DNA of 64,000 bases from Rhea pennata (Eukaryota; Chordata; Aves; Rheiformes; Rheidae), in the NCBI RefSeq assembly GCF_028389875.1, contig NC_084674.1, positions 13,983,501 to 14,047,500 of the forward strand. Reading direction: 5' to 3'. A program made the translations under genes and the position numbers. Shown piece by piece: positions 24,101 to 36,784 of this stretch; position 1 is the stretch's first letter; every line of letters begins with the position of its first letter. A model generated the notes under the pieces. The model made no database searches. It was not told the origin of the DNA and saw nothing but the letters and a program-made list of their open reading frames with translations.

Positions 24101-27100
24101 TCTGATTATGTATCCATGTACCTCTGCTCCCCGCTCCTCCCCCCGGTATCCAAAGTGCCCACATTACACAGAAAGGCAAGGTAAAGCAGATGGGCCTGGG
24201 CAGGCCAAGCACAGAAGTCTGCCAAGCGTCACGTACCACCCTCACCCTAGTCATCTTGCAACCTAGCTGCAGTGACATTTATTCATAAGGAGGGCTCAGC
24301 CTCCCTCTGAACAATGCGATATAGGGGCTGGCCTAGATGAAAGGTACCTGGTCACAGCCATACGTATCGTTTGGTTCAGTCCTTACACCAATGGGTTCAA
24401 GCAGTATCATGATCTAGGAACCCAAGGCACTAGTAAAACTGCATGTCTCTTGCTCTGTCTTCCAAACCCTGTTCACCTATTGCTCCTACAGCAATTTTCC
24501 ACTGGCCTCAGCAGAAGAGCCGGTAGAGAATGAGGACCAGAGAGCTGAAGGCTCTCCTCCCAAAAGTTCTCTGGCACAAAAGAGAGGCACAGATCCAAGT
24601 CTCTCATTTTTGTGAAAGCCTCTCTGCAGTTACCTGGTTCCCTGAGGACAGGCTTGGCTCAGCACCTATGATTAGTATCAACTGTACTTTCCAGGGGGGG
24701 GTAATTAGTTCAGGTGAGGCAACTACTGACAATTGGCTGCTGTGGCCCGTCTCTTGGCAAGAGCCAGAATCCCAAACAAGCAGCTCACATATCAAAGGGG
24801 CTCCACAAGCAAATCCACCCTGTACATCTGCCCCTGCCCTGCAATCTAATGCTGGGGGCATTGACAGCTTTTACTGTTAGAGACCAGTGAAATCTGGAGC
24901 ACTGAGCAAAAGTGTGTAGCAAGTGTTCCCATTTTCATTGCTAAATTTTATGCTCTTGGAGTAGCTCTGCATGGTAGAAAGTCAGTAAAGTACTGGTGTA
25001 GGTGGCTATACAGTGCCTCAGATGGAGTGCACATGCACAAAACAATGCACAGCATCCTCCCTTCCAAATCCTCCTCTCTTCCAGCCAAAAGATGGAGAGC
25101 CAAGGTGTCAGGGAGGGAAAGCAATTTTCTAGAGGTAGGTGAAGGGTGTATTCTCCAAAGAAGGAACTCTAATGGGAGAGGATAAGACAGCTAACACCAT
25201 GCAAAAGCGGAGGGAGCAAAGGCCAATTCATACATCAAACTAAATTTATCAGCACAGCCTAATGGGATCCCAAGTAACCTTCCAAGTGAAGTAGCAAAAT
25301 AAAACACTTAAGCCATTGAAAACTAGACTGGTCAAAGAGCCCCGCAGAACAATCCGACATTGTCTAGAGAGCCAGGAAACAGATTTATTAGGTCACCCAG
25401 GCCATCTCCAATTTCAGTGAAATTGCCCTGTTCTAGGGATGGTTCCAACTCCCTCCTTTGGCACTGCTGCTGTCCTTCACTGGGTAGCAGAAATTACAGG
25501 AAGGGAGGGGAGCAGTCCAGCAAAATATCTCACATTTTCAAGAATGAGGGAAAGCATTTGGGTTAAACATTTCTGCAATGCTAGACACTGCCCAATGTGG
25601 ATTCCCTTGGATTGAGGCTGCTCTGATGGAGGAAAAGAAATACAGACTTATGGCTCATCAAAGAGCAAGAGACCTGCCAACTAATTCAGAGCTTCACTTC
25701 CTCTGACACTGAAGGATCCAGCTGCCAAATACCTGATGATTCAGCACTAATTCTAGGTGATGCTTCCCAAGCCCCTCAATAAGGCTCAGATCAAAGATGT
25801 CCTATCAGGCAGTATTACTCTAGACTCTGGAATGGGCTTCCCCTCCCAACTGTTATATCCCCGCCCTGGCTACTTGTAAAGGTTGCCTACCAAGGAAAAA
25901 ATATAAACTGTGTGAAATATCACACCACTTCTCACTTTTTAAAGCTGGTGAGATACCTGCATTTCTGGAAGCATGAATTTTCATAGTACCCAAACACCAC
26001 AGGCACTTCAAGGCAAAGTGCCATTGGAAACGCAGCCAGAAGATGCTGACAAACACTACAGCACTGCAACATCCAGCCATCAATTCCCAGCTACGAGCAG
26101 ACACCACATAGCACTCTGCACACAACGCTCGTCACCACAGCACAGTTTCCAGTGCAGATCAGCCCAGATACTCAGATTTTGACATGGATAAAAGCATCTG
26201 AAAATACCTTCTGATGCCACATTACCCAGCCAGCTTTGCAGAGCTGCAGCCTTGTAGTCAGGAGGGAGCAGGTGTGAGTCCTCACTGAAGTGCTGCAAGC
26301 ATGCTGCTCAGGGCAGCCACCCTGCCTCTTCTGCACAGAAACAAAGCAGTTTGAAAAGCAAGAGTTGCAGAGGGGTTTGAATTTGCTGTTCAGCACAGGG
26401 TAGTGCAGGATGGCAAGAAAAACAGCCGTTCCCAAGCAGATAGCTGCAGAGAAGACGACCTGTAGGAAATAAATAAAGCAAGGATGTACATCTCCCTTCC
26501 CTGTACGCTTCACCAACTGCAAAGTATCCTGGAAGCTCACTGAGAAAAACTACAGTAAAGGAAGACAACAAAAAAAGATTAAGGTTTAATTGCAATCATA
26601 AAACCAAGATGTTCCACAAGGCTTGAGGCATTAAGTGAGCTTGTTTAGTTTTTCAGCCTTTAGTGAGCCTGTAACGAGCCAGAGCTTGCAACAATAGTTA
26701 AATTCAAATTGCATCAAGAACATTTAACAGTTTCAAACTTGCCTAGTATACGCAATGAGTTCAGACACACTGACTCTCTCATCAAGAATTCGAATTCGGC
26801 GCAAATGATTTAGCACACTGGATTAGTCTCAAACGTAATGACTAACTCTTGGAAACTTTTACACTATTTTTAAATCCCACTTGTCAGGGCAGCACCTGAA
26901 AATTAAATGAGGGTCCCGAAGAGAGTTACCCCAAAGATAAAAATTTAGCAGAAGTACCTTGCTGCTTCAAAGTAGAGATGTGATAGGCTAGTGCCTCCTG
27001 GTGGGAAGCATTTCTCTACTTGTTCGGTTTGTTTTTGTCTGCTTTCTGTTTGGTATTTCAACTTTCTGGAGACAAGCCACAGGAACTAGAACCCAGAGAC

Positions 27101-28010
27101 AGACACCAGACAAGCAGGAAGACCTGTGTAGCTCTTTCAACTATTTAAACTTAGCTATTACCTTCCAGATATAGGACAGGTCACTCCACACTTCAGTCAG
27201 CAGCTTCTTCTCTGTTGCATAAGGACTGATCAGATGGTGGTTCATTTGGAGAAGACACGCATAGACAAAAAACAACTTGGCTCATTGCTGAGCTGGCACG
27301 TATCTAACCAAGAAGCTTAAGGATGAGAAGCATCATATCTCATTAAAGTTCTAGAGAGGTGTTTCGCTAGCAACAGCTCCAGCTCCTCAGTGTCCGCAAC
27401 TCTGCCACAAATAACCACCTCAACTCCACCAATACAACATCGGGCAAGGCCACGTTGGTCACCTTCATGAATTTAAACAAACGGTGCGAACTCAGCTGAC
27501 TAGTTTTGTTTGGAAATGAGTAAGCAGAGAAGGCCTACAAAGGAAGAAACAGTTGCTCCAACAAGAAGAGGGTAAAAAACAACAAGGCCAGAAATATTAA
27601 TACCACACCACAAAGACCAGAAGAGGACACACTTTTCATAGAGGCATTTTGATCTCCTTGACAAGCAGCAAGGGAGTAGAATGGTCCCCTCAGATGAGGG
27701 CCCTTCATTTCAGATCTGTACAAACAATAATGCTAAAACCCAAGTTTAGCTGCCACTCCACTGAAGCACACAAGAGGAAATAACTAGGGCCAGGCAAAGA
27801 CTTACTTCTCCCAGTCTAAAGACCTGTGAACTCATCTGGCAGGACAGTACCAGATAAGGACAGAGGAGAGACAGGATACAGACACCAGGTTTTCTAGAGT
27901 GACCCCAGACAAATCAAGACTTACTGGCCCAGTACATCACTGACTTGGAAAGATTAATCCGATCTATGCACACAGCCCAGCAAGACAGACTCCCACCAAA
28001 GCCAACTCCA
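21150..28010. other. Ordinary intergenic DNA between COL7A1 and UQCRC1
   Basis: Base composition drops to ordinary values. I found no exon chain, RNA gene or recognisable interspersed repeat. Isolated splice-like signals occur (for example an acceptor-like tract with TTTCCTACAG on minus near 26,460, before a 97-codon open stretch with a hydrophobic segment), but no partner exon supports them. Confidence 0.5.
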
Positions 28011-28021
28011 TTTAGAATATA

Positions 28022-28027
28022 TTTATT
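28022..28027 (-). terminator. UQCRC1: UQCRC1 polyadenylation signal
   Basis: AATAAA on the minus strand (TTTATT on +), about 155 bp past the stop codon, in an A/T-rich tract. It implies a short 3' UTR ending near 28,000. It is the only canonical hexamer close to the stop. Confidence 0.75.
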
Positions 28028-28182
28028 TTTATTATTACATTATTACATTTAACATCAAGATGACAGCCATTTTGACAGGACTGATCCTGTCCCTGGTGCA
28101 CAAGACATTCAGAGCCAGACAGAACCTCAGGAACCCTGTCACAGTCCACAACTTCACTATTTCCATCCTGCAGGGACACATT

Positions 28183-29727
28183 CTAGAAACGAATCCAGTA
28201 CATGGCACTGCGGATACGGTTGTAATCCAAAAGCTGTTCAATGGGACCTAGGTGAGCAAAACAGAGTCGGTCACTGGAGAGGTAGTTAAAACCCCTGTGC
28301 AACATTCCTGAAGCAGACAATGACAGAGTAGAACATGCTCAGAATTCAGAACAGCTACACACAAACCCAGGCGCTTATAGCTCAAATCTGCACCAGAAAA
28401 GCTGGCAGAAACCACATCTTGACAGAAACCACCATTAATTTTCTCAGAGTATTTTGCCTTCTTCTGGTGCTTCACAATGCTGAATATACTTTCACATGTA
28501 CGTGAAATAAGGGAGCCACCAAATCACAGAGATTTTGATAAGTTTATTGCAACTTCCTGTTTGAAAATCCTCTCCCTTTTCCAGACTGCTCTACTTTGTA
28601 GGCCCAGAGGAAACAGCTGCATGGAGGAGGGGAATCCACTGCACAAAGGAAGGAGGCAGCAGGGCTGAGCTGAGCTAGCTGTTCAGGCAAGCTTTCTGAG
28701 AAGAATTTGTCCTTGGCCAGACAGACATGTCAGAGCAGTACAAGAGAACCAGGTCCCTTCACTTCCCTTACGTAAACCACTGTGACCCCAGGGTAAGGAC
28801 ACCTGGCAGATACCTCTGGGCCCCCACCCAGCTCTGGGACTCCCACTGTTAGTCACAGCTCCACAACAAGCAGAGAGGTGGGAGGATGGCCAGCAGCTCA
28901 CTGTCACTGTACCTCCATCATCTGTGGGTTTGACTTCCTGGCAAACATGCCTTGGCACATCTAACGCGCAGAGGCAGGAAGATAACAGCAAACGAACCTG
29001 AGCAGGTAAGTGGCCAGAACAGACGTGCGGAGAGTGCCTGCACTTTGCTTCCACTCAGCTTCTGACTGCCTCCTGATTTTTTTGAGCTACCATGTACTAA
29101 CCGCCTGGTCACTTACCAACTGCTGCAACTGCTGGGCACTTGTCATAGATGTATTTACTGCAGACCTCTCGCACCATTCTTGCATCAACAGCCTAGTAAG
29201 TAATAAACAAGCTGTCAACAACCCTTCGGGCAGACGTGCATTCCTCCAATTTGCAAGCTATTGATATTACATATCAAAACCATTAATTACACACTGTCAG
29301 ACTCTTTGGGGCCATCTGAACCAACTGTCTAGCTCTCATCCACCACAAGGACAGATGATGCTCCACAGAAGGTACTCTTCTGAGGGTACAAAAGACGTGG
29401 CAGTCCAGAAACTGCAGTCTTACAAGGGATACAGTGGCTGCAGAATTACACAAACTAGACAGTTGCCACCTCATCACCACATATGCTGAAGTATCCCAAA
29501 AAAACAAATGGATACCTACAGCAATCCTGGAATCCCATTCCTCTAGAGGGATACGGCGTCCATAGTTTAAGAGATGGCTTCCAATATTCTCACACACTGG
29601 GGTAGTACCTAGGAGGTGTTGAAGACATCACATCGTGAGCAAAACAAAAAGCCTTCCAGAATTTTGCAGCTTGATCAGTCTGGAGAAAGCAGATACAACC
29701 AACTCTAGCCGATAAACACCTTCAGAT

Positions 29728-29767
<40 letters not shown>

Positions 29768-32700
29768 AAACAAAAAAAAACAGTTGTAGTTACTACTCTA
29801 AGCAATACAAAGATTCTCTTGAGTCTCCAGAATTGTTCACAGCTAATGCAGACCAGTTTGAGCAGCACACAAGCTCATCACTCTGAGCAGCAGAATGACC
29901 AGAAGTCTGCAGTCAGGGCCAGCCTGGAGCACAGCAGGCTGGGATCAGACACTTGGACAACACAGCAAGAGGAACACAGAGCAGAGCAGAGGGAATTTAG
30001 CTCAATGCCTGCTTGTATTACTGTAATGTTTAGCAAAGAATTCCTGCTTCCCAGGAAGGATAGGAGTGGTAACCCTCCAAAAGCCTCATAGTGACCACTC
30101 CATAAACCAGAACATACCATCTAGCTGAGCTACCATGGCATTTCGGAGGAAGTTCTTGGCTCTCTTCACTTCAGACTCCGTGGTACTAGTGCACAGACGC
30201 ATCCTGGAACGGAGACAGAAAGGCCACTAAAGCTGTTAAAAATGTCCATCTACTCAGAGAGAAAGCAAATCCCTGCCCTTCCTAAGCCCCTGCAGAAATA
30301 AGCTAATTTCAACATTTCTCTTGCAGGCTAGAGACTCAATCTTGACCACTGCAGAGCAGCTAAGAACAGGAGAGCACTGAACAGCAGGAGGCAAGAGAAA
30401 GAGCTCAAGCTTACAGACAGGGAGCACCAGCCAACACTTTACATGCTGAGTTACGCTAAAAAAGCTCTAAGCAGCCTTGGTGTTGGCTCTAGCTTAGCCA
30501 CCAGCCAAGGAGGCTGCGGTAGGTTATCACAAGAGCCAGCCTGTCAGCTATTCCCACACATGGCCAGCTGCTATGGAAACTGGTGCTGAAAGAACAAGGC
30601 AGTTCTACATTGTCTGTTAAACTCCAGCTGCTAAATCCCTTTCTCCCCTGCCAACAATAAGGTCTCTGGGGCAAGGGCTAACTCCATCTGCTCTGTACAC
30701 AGCACAGCATGGCTCTGAATCTCAGTTGTAGCCTCTAACCATTACTGGGATACACAGGTATACAATAACACAAATAGACAGAAGGCTCCCTAACACTGGG
30801 ATGGCCCCAGCAGCAAGGCATTTATCAGGCAAAGCACAACAGCTGTGAATGCAAGAATTCTGTCTCCTTAGCCCATTTAAAAAGACAATGGAGATAAAAA
30901 GCCTCTTGATCACCTAAGAGGACCTTTTCTCTAAGGAACAATCTCCCTTGAATAAAAAAAAAATAAAAAAATAATTAAAAAAAATCTCAGTGCTAGAATT
31001 TGGAAATCATGAACTAAAAGCCTGAGCAGCCCAAAGAGATGAAATCAGCAGCAGTTTGATGAAATGAAGCAACTCCTGATATTTCTCTCAAAAGCCACAT
31101 CCCAAGACAGTTAAAGAAACCATCTGTAGGATGATTTGACCAGAACATGAGTTATCAAGAAGTTCATATGTGCTCTGAAGTGCTCTGAGGACCTAATATG
31201 AGTTCCACCAGCTCAGATTCCCAGGAGAGGGTCAGATCTTAAGCAGAAACTTTTGCTGAAGGCATACTTACCACTCACCCTGAGCGCAATGAAGCATATC
31301 GTCTATGGACAGGGGATCACAAACAAAATGGAATCCAAAGAGGCCAGTATCAGAATAGCAAGTGTTGAATGTCTGGAAACTGTGGCAGAGTTTATACTCC
31401 ACAGCAAGCGTAGCCAGCCTGCTGGACTGATTCTGTAAATAGAGAGATACCCTAAGCCATTCCAACACAAAAGCTTCCTCAGAGCTCAAATCCCATCCAA
31501 TTGAGGTGTTTTCACAAAGACCACAGACAACACAAAGCATAATACATCCCAAGAACTATCTTGGATCAGCCCCCATTACATTTCTAGATTCCTGACCACT
31601 TCACAGTTGGAAGATAAACACAATAGCTCCCCATTAGCACATCCACCCAAGGACTCTAGAGTTAATTAGCGGGCTCTGGGCTTTCGCACACAGGTTCCCA
31701 AGTCTCTTACCTTACCACCTCCAAATGTGCGGTCATAGCGTCCAATGATAGAGTTAGCCACAAGGAGGACGACGTTGTCAGGATCAGCCCATCCCGGACC
31801 CTCCACAGCAAGAGCAATATGGGCATGGGGCAGAGCATCATCTCTGACACGGATCTAGAAAAACATCAGGGAGCAGAGGAGAGCTGCATGAGCACTATGG
31901 CTTTGTCTGCTGCAAAGCCAGGAGGACAAATTAGAGGACTTAATATTATCCCAGGAAAATCAAACAGTCTCAGGCAGAGCTGAGAATGAACCAGTTGCCT
32001 CTGGTTTCAGTTTTTCAGTAGATGACGTGAGCAATAGCCTCATATGATATTCCTAAAGGATTTTGGTCCTATCTAACCTCACCACACTGTGGCAACAAGC
32101 CCCAAGAACGGAGTGTCCAGGCACTGCCAAGCTGCTGCCTGTTCAGTCGTTAGCTCCTCTGAGATACATGAGCAGACTGTTCCTCCAAAAGGAACCATAC
32201 CTGGTTTCACATTCAATTGGCAGTTTGGCAACACCTGCTTGCTTTCCTGAGGACCAAAACAACTTTACCTCACTCCCAGTGAAGCGGCAGTGTGGGAGAA
32301 CAGGTACAGCATCTTCTTTGTAAGTAAAGGGCACTCCACTGAAGTGTTGCTTAGCTACATCCACCAGCTCTTTGTGCGAAATACCTGACAAGAGATTTGC
32401 AGTCTTAAACAGCTTCATTTAACAAAATCATTCTATTTTATGTTAGAGATAACAGCTTTGTGCGACAGAGCTAGACCAGCTAGAAAATACCCAGGCTTTT
32501 TAAAGTCACAATGATCTAGGACTTACCTCCGGCAGCTGCCAGGACCATACGAGGTGCCTTGAAGTTAATGTCAACATATGAAGCTAGATCTGCACGAGTC
32601 AGATGCCTAGAGAGCATAATGAGACTTAATGTATTAGCAACTCAGAGATGGAAGGATGAGAGACTGATGGGAAGCAGTGCAGAGACAGCAGTAATGTATT

Positions 32701-35700
32701 TCATTGTCTTAGTTATGGGGTAGTAAAACTTTCTAAAAGTGTGACCGTACTGTCTTGTGTTTTCCTCACACTGTTGTTCTGAACACAGAGAATGGAAATA
32801 AGTGGCCAAGAGCATTAAGGACAGAGTTCAAATACAGATTAGGCAAGAATCAGCCTCTGCTTGCTAGGCTCCCCCAGCAAGCCTAGCAGGCATCTGCTTG
32901 AGGCTGCTGCTCTAGTGAGCATCCCTAGCTCTTAAACTCTCCAGAGGTGTCAAACAGATCAGCACAGCAGAAGGTTCGACCACACCCCTACCAGCTTTGC
33001 TCACCTTACACGAGGTGCAACTCTGGAGAAGAATGTGTGCACTACTATGCTTTTACCAGCACAGGCAGGGCAAACACAGTCAAGACAAAGTGAAAAGCCC
33101 ATGACAGCAGATCACCTCCGCATACAGCACCATTTGCACCTTGCACACACCCTGGACTGGTTCCCTTGCGCAGTCACCGCTACTGAGAAGTGGGAGTCAT
33201 GTACCCCAAGGACTGAGTACCACATCCAATCTGTTGCTCACTTGATGTTCTCAGTGGTCCCCTCAACAGTACGGCCCAGTGCAGTCCCCTGGAAAGCAGT
33301 GGCATGAAGGTAATCAAAGGTAACATCCGTTAAGTTGCTGTCGATTTCTTTCATCTCCTGAAGGATGACGCCACGCTCCTTCTCGATCTGAGACTCCTCC
33401 AGTGCACAGTTCTGCACGATGTCAGCCAGAAGCTCGACAACTGTAACATATTTCCTACATTAACAATCCCACTGCCCGACTGCTGCCCAGCACTGCTGAA
33501 AGGGGAAAAGACACACAAGCTGCAGGGACACTGGCAAGAGAGGTGAGCAACAAACCGTGCTGGAGAGAGGAAGCAACATAATGGAGATTTGTACTACCCT
33601 TTCCCACAGCAACGAAGAGAGACAGACAACACTGTTTTGGCAAGAAGAAACCTCCAGGTTCGCATGCTACACGCCCCTGATAACTCATCAGGGCAAGTAA
33701 AAAGCTGGAACACAACTGCAAAAAGTGGAGCACAACAGAAGCAGGGTATAGTGCAGAAACACGACAAGCTCCCTGCAAGGGTCTGGCTCGTCTACAGCAA
33801 GGCCCACAAAACTGGCTCTGACTCAAATTACAACCCCTGGACAAGTGACACAAATAGGAGTGTCCACATGGCAGCACAGCAACACAGTAGCTGCCACCAA
33901 CCTCATTTTCCCAATCTATAAAACAACCAGATTATTGAAACTCCCCCCTTTTTTCTGGCAATACAGTGTAATGTGACACTAAGAGCTTTGCAAAAGCTCG
34001 TTTTAGGAACACACGAGCTTGCAGCCTTGAAGCACCATTTTTCCCACAGTGCTCTCTTCTGCTGTCACCTAGAACCTGCAATTTACTGCTCAGCTACAAC
34101 TTTATTGCTCACTCTGTTGTTAAAAAGGATGCTGGTGGCAGAGGCACACACACACGCTTAGTCCTCAGTCCTTGAATTCCTTCATCCAGCAGCCATCCTA
34201 CCTTTGGGCATGTCCTTGGACAAGGCTTTTATGTAATAGGCAGTCTGCTCACGCGACGTGTACCCATTAAGGTGAGCACCCATACTCTCCACTTCCTTCT
34301 CAAAGGCAGCGCAAGGACGCTTCTTTGTGCCCTGAAAGAAACCACATAAATGCAACTAGGAAACGGTCAAATTTCCTTCTGGGCAAGCTAAAGAGCTAAA
34401 ACAATGAAAACTGGCATTTGAATAATAAAAGCCAAGAGCAAGTGCACAATGCAAGAGATTTGAAACTTGGTTTACTTACCCTAACTAAAGAAAAGCTGAC
34501 ATGTATTTTGAAAGACCAGTAACAACCCAAAAGGCAAAGAGAAGCTAAGCTTAAGCTAAGGGACAACAGCTGCTGAAGAACACATCAGTAGAAGTAAAGC
34601 AAGAATAAGCCAGAACTAGAAATGAGAAGCAAGTTTCTAGCCATCCAAAGAACAATATTCTGGAGAAATGTTCTAACAGAAACAGAAAATCACTACTATA
34701 ATAGAGCTCGACTCTTCAGGACTGAATCAGACATTGCAGCTGCCTACAAAGGCATGGGTTGGAGTCAGCTTCTGCCCTGGGAGGCATATATACAGTTACA
34801 TTACTAGGGAAGTTAGAGCTGTAGTCTTCAAACTTTGCCTGTCCACTAACAAAACCATTGAAAAGTCAGCAGCTACAGGAAATGCTGCTTTGAACTCTGC
34901 CTGCTAACCTGAAGAAACACATTTCATAACACAGTCCTCTGCGCATGTGCTACAGAGGCGCTGGGATGGTCATGATCAGAACCACAGGGTTAGCGACTCA
35001 GTCCCAGTCATTACTGAAAATTTTCTTCCTTTAAGAGGGGAAATAATGATCAGGAAATACAAGATGCTGTAACTCATGCATGCTTGTAGCTTGCCACGCA
35101 GTGAAACAGAGACCACCATATAAGTTAAGGGCCTTTGTAAAAGTTCATTTTTTTACTACATACAAGGTTTCCGGGTTCACATGCACTGATTTACACTCTT
35201 CTTAACAGCAACAGTCTCTGAAGTTAGAGCTCAACATATAAGTAATTGTCTAGAACAGATCTCCATACAGTCCTATACCAGATCTAGCATATGCTTTACC
35301 TTAAATGCCAGATGTTCCAGGAAGTAACCGGCTCCATTGTTCTTCTCATTTTCATGGCGGCTCCCCACCCCAATCCACACACCCACCTAAACAGAAAAAG
35401 CATCAAGTACATATATAAGAAAAGAAAACAAACAGCACATTCAAGCCTCATGGCCATATGCATAACAGCAAGCAAGAAAACTCTACTCCGGAGGCATTCC
35501 ACCAGTAATACCAAAATAAGAATGACCGCCAGCAACTGATGGTTTCCAGTACACATTTAGACTCTTTATCTAGCTGTGTCACAAGAACCTTTGATAGTTT
35601 TGCCAAAGGTATAATAATTGCTGGTCACTTACACTTTGACCAATTAACAGAAAGAATGTCTTTGCAGGAAACTCTGTTTCTAACATAGGTTTGTTACTTT

Positions 35701-36514
35701 TGGAAGACTAGTTACTGACTAGGCAAAGCTGACCTATTTCAAGTATATGCTCAAACTATTTTAAACTTACCGTACATGTCGGCTGATTAGACTCCTCTGA
35801 AGCTACACGGAGTCCATTTTCCAGAGTGGTGACTTGTGTTTCAGGAATATTATGGAGTGTTTGGGCATAAGTAGCAACACCTCGGTTCCTCGTCAAAGTC
35901 AGTAAGGCTGCCTAAAGAAAAGGCCATTGTCTTTGTTAAACAGCAATTCCCTTCTGTAAGCCAGACCTCCAGAACACGGACTGCCAAGCAGAGTTGAACA
36001 AAGCTAGGTGAGATGAGCTCTTTCAAGCCTGAGGTGAGGCAGGCCCTCACCTACCCAGCAACATTGCATTTTAAGGGCACAGCAGACTGGAAACTGGCAG
36101 AGATTTTGAACATTAACCAGGTACTAAAAAACACTAAAGAATCGCGCAGTTCACAAAGCCTGGTTTCTCCACAGGAAGGGAAAGGACAGCAGGCCCCCGG
36201 CGAGCTCCGCAACGGGGCCAAGGCCGGCCACGATCCCGAGCCCGGGTGTGTGTGTGTGGGGAGGGGGTTGGAGGGCGGTTTCCACAGCGACCACGGCCGT
36301 CCCCGCCCCGCAGGCCGCCGCGTCCCCGTGACCTTCCCCGGCCGGGAGGCGGGTGGCTGTGCCCGGCCGCCCCGAGAGGCCTCCCGCGGGGCCTCCCGCT
36401 CGCCCCTCGCTGCCGCCCCCTCCGCCGGCCGCGGGGACTCACGGGGGAGCGGAGGCCCCGCAGGAAGGCCCGCCCGGCCGCGCTGCCCACCCGGCACACA
36501 GAGGACGCCGCCAT
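28183..36514 (-). CDS. UQCRC1: Cytochrome b-c1 complex subunit 1 (complex III core protein 1)
   Basis: Nuclear-encoded core-1 subunit of mitochondrial respiratory complex III; an M16-family, processing-peptidase-like protein on the matrix side. Thirteen coding exons: 36443-36514, 35771-35911, 35300-35386, 34202-34331, 33242-33440, 32527-32606, 32269-32384, 31711-31854, 31272-31432, 30118-30203, 29520-29608, 29117-29192, 28183-28247. They sum to 1,446 bp, giving 481 residues (human 480). The start [20 protein letters not shown] is an Arg-rich, acid-free mitochondrial presequence. The zinc motif is degenerate (YFLEH instead of HxxEH), as in vertebrate core 1, so peptidase activity is not expected. 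The chain ends MYWIRF, like human MFWLRF. The exon ending at 29520 uses a weak donor, GCT|GTAGGT; the stronger-looking GTATCC 4 bp later breaks the frame. Confidence 0.96.
29729..29766 (+). repeat. Poly-A run
   Basis: About 38 A residues, then CAAACAAAAAAAAAC, in a UQCRC1 intron. No retroposon body with target-site duplications is recognisable upstream of it, so I call it a simple repeat. In the UQCRC1 transcript it reads as poly-U. Confidence 0.9.
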
Positions 36515-36705
36515 CTTGTCACTTGGCCGCCGACGGAGCGGGCTCGAGAGCGCATGCGCAGGAGAGAGGACCCGGATGTGTGGGAAGGCGCATGTGCACG
36601 GAACACCTACGGGGGAAGGGCCCGACGGGTGCGCATGCGCTCGAGGGGAAGTGAGGGAGGGCTGCCGGTTGCCAGGTGCCGGGCAGAGACGCATGCGCAG
36701 AAGGG
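36505..36705 (-). promoter_or_regulatory. UQCRC1: UQCRC1 promoter: four NRF-1-type sites and a YY1-type start
   Basis: Within 200 bp upstream of the start codon lie four matches or near-matches to the NRF-1 palindrome (GCGCATGCGC): 36550-36560, about 36588-36599 (GCGCATGTGC), 36631-36640 and about 36689-36699 (CGCATGCGCA). The start codon sits in AAGATGGCGGC, the YY1 consensus common at starts of mitochondrial and ribosomal genes, and CCGGATGTG near 36,573 resembles an ETS/GABP site. No TATA box is seen. NRF-1, GABP and YY1 are known regulators of nuclear respiratory genes, so the arrangement fits the gene. Site use is inferred. Confidence 0.75.
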
Positions 36706-36784
36706 GGAGCGGCCTGCGGCGGTGCTCTCTGGTGTCGGGAGGGCGTCACGGCAGGGTGCGGGGGGGGGGATCCCGGCGCAACAG

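Noticed and set aside
29729-29766. Poly-A tail of a processed retrocopy
   Set aside because: No gene-like or SINE-like body or flanking target duplication is visible next to it.
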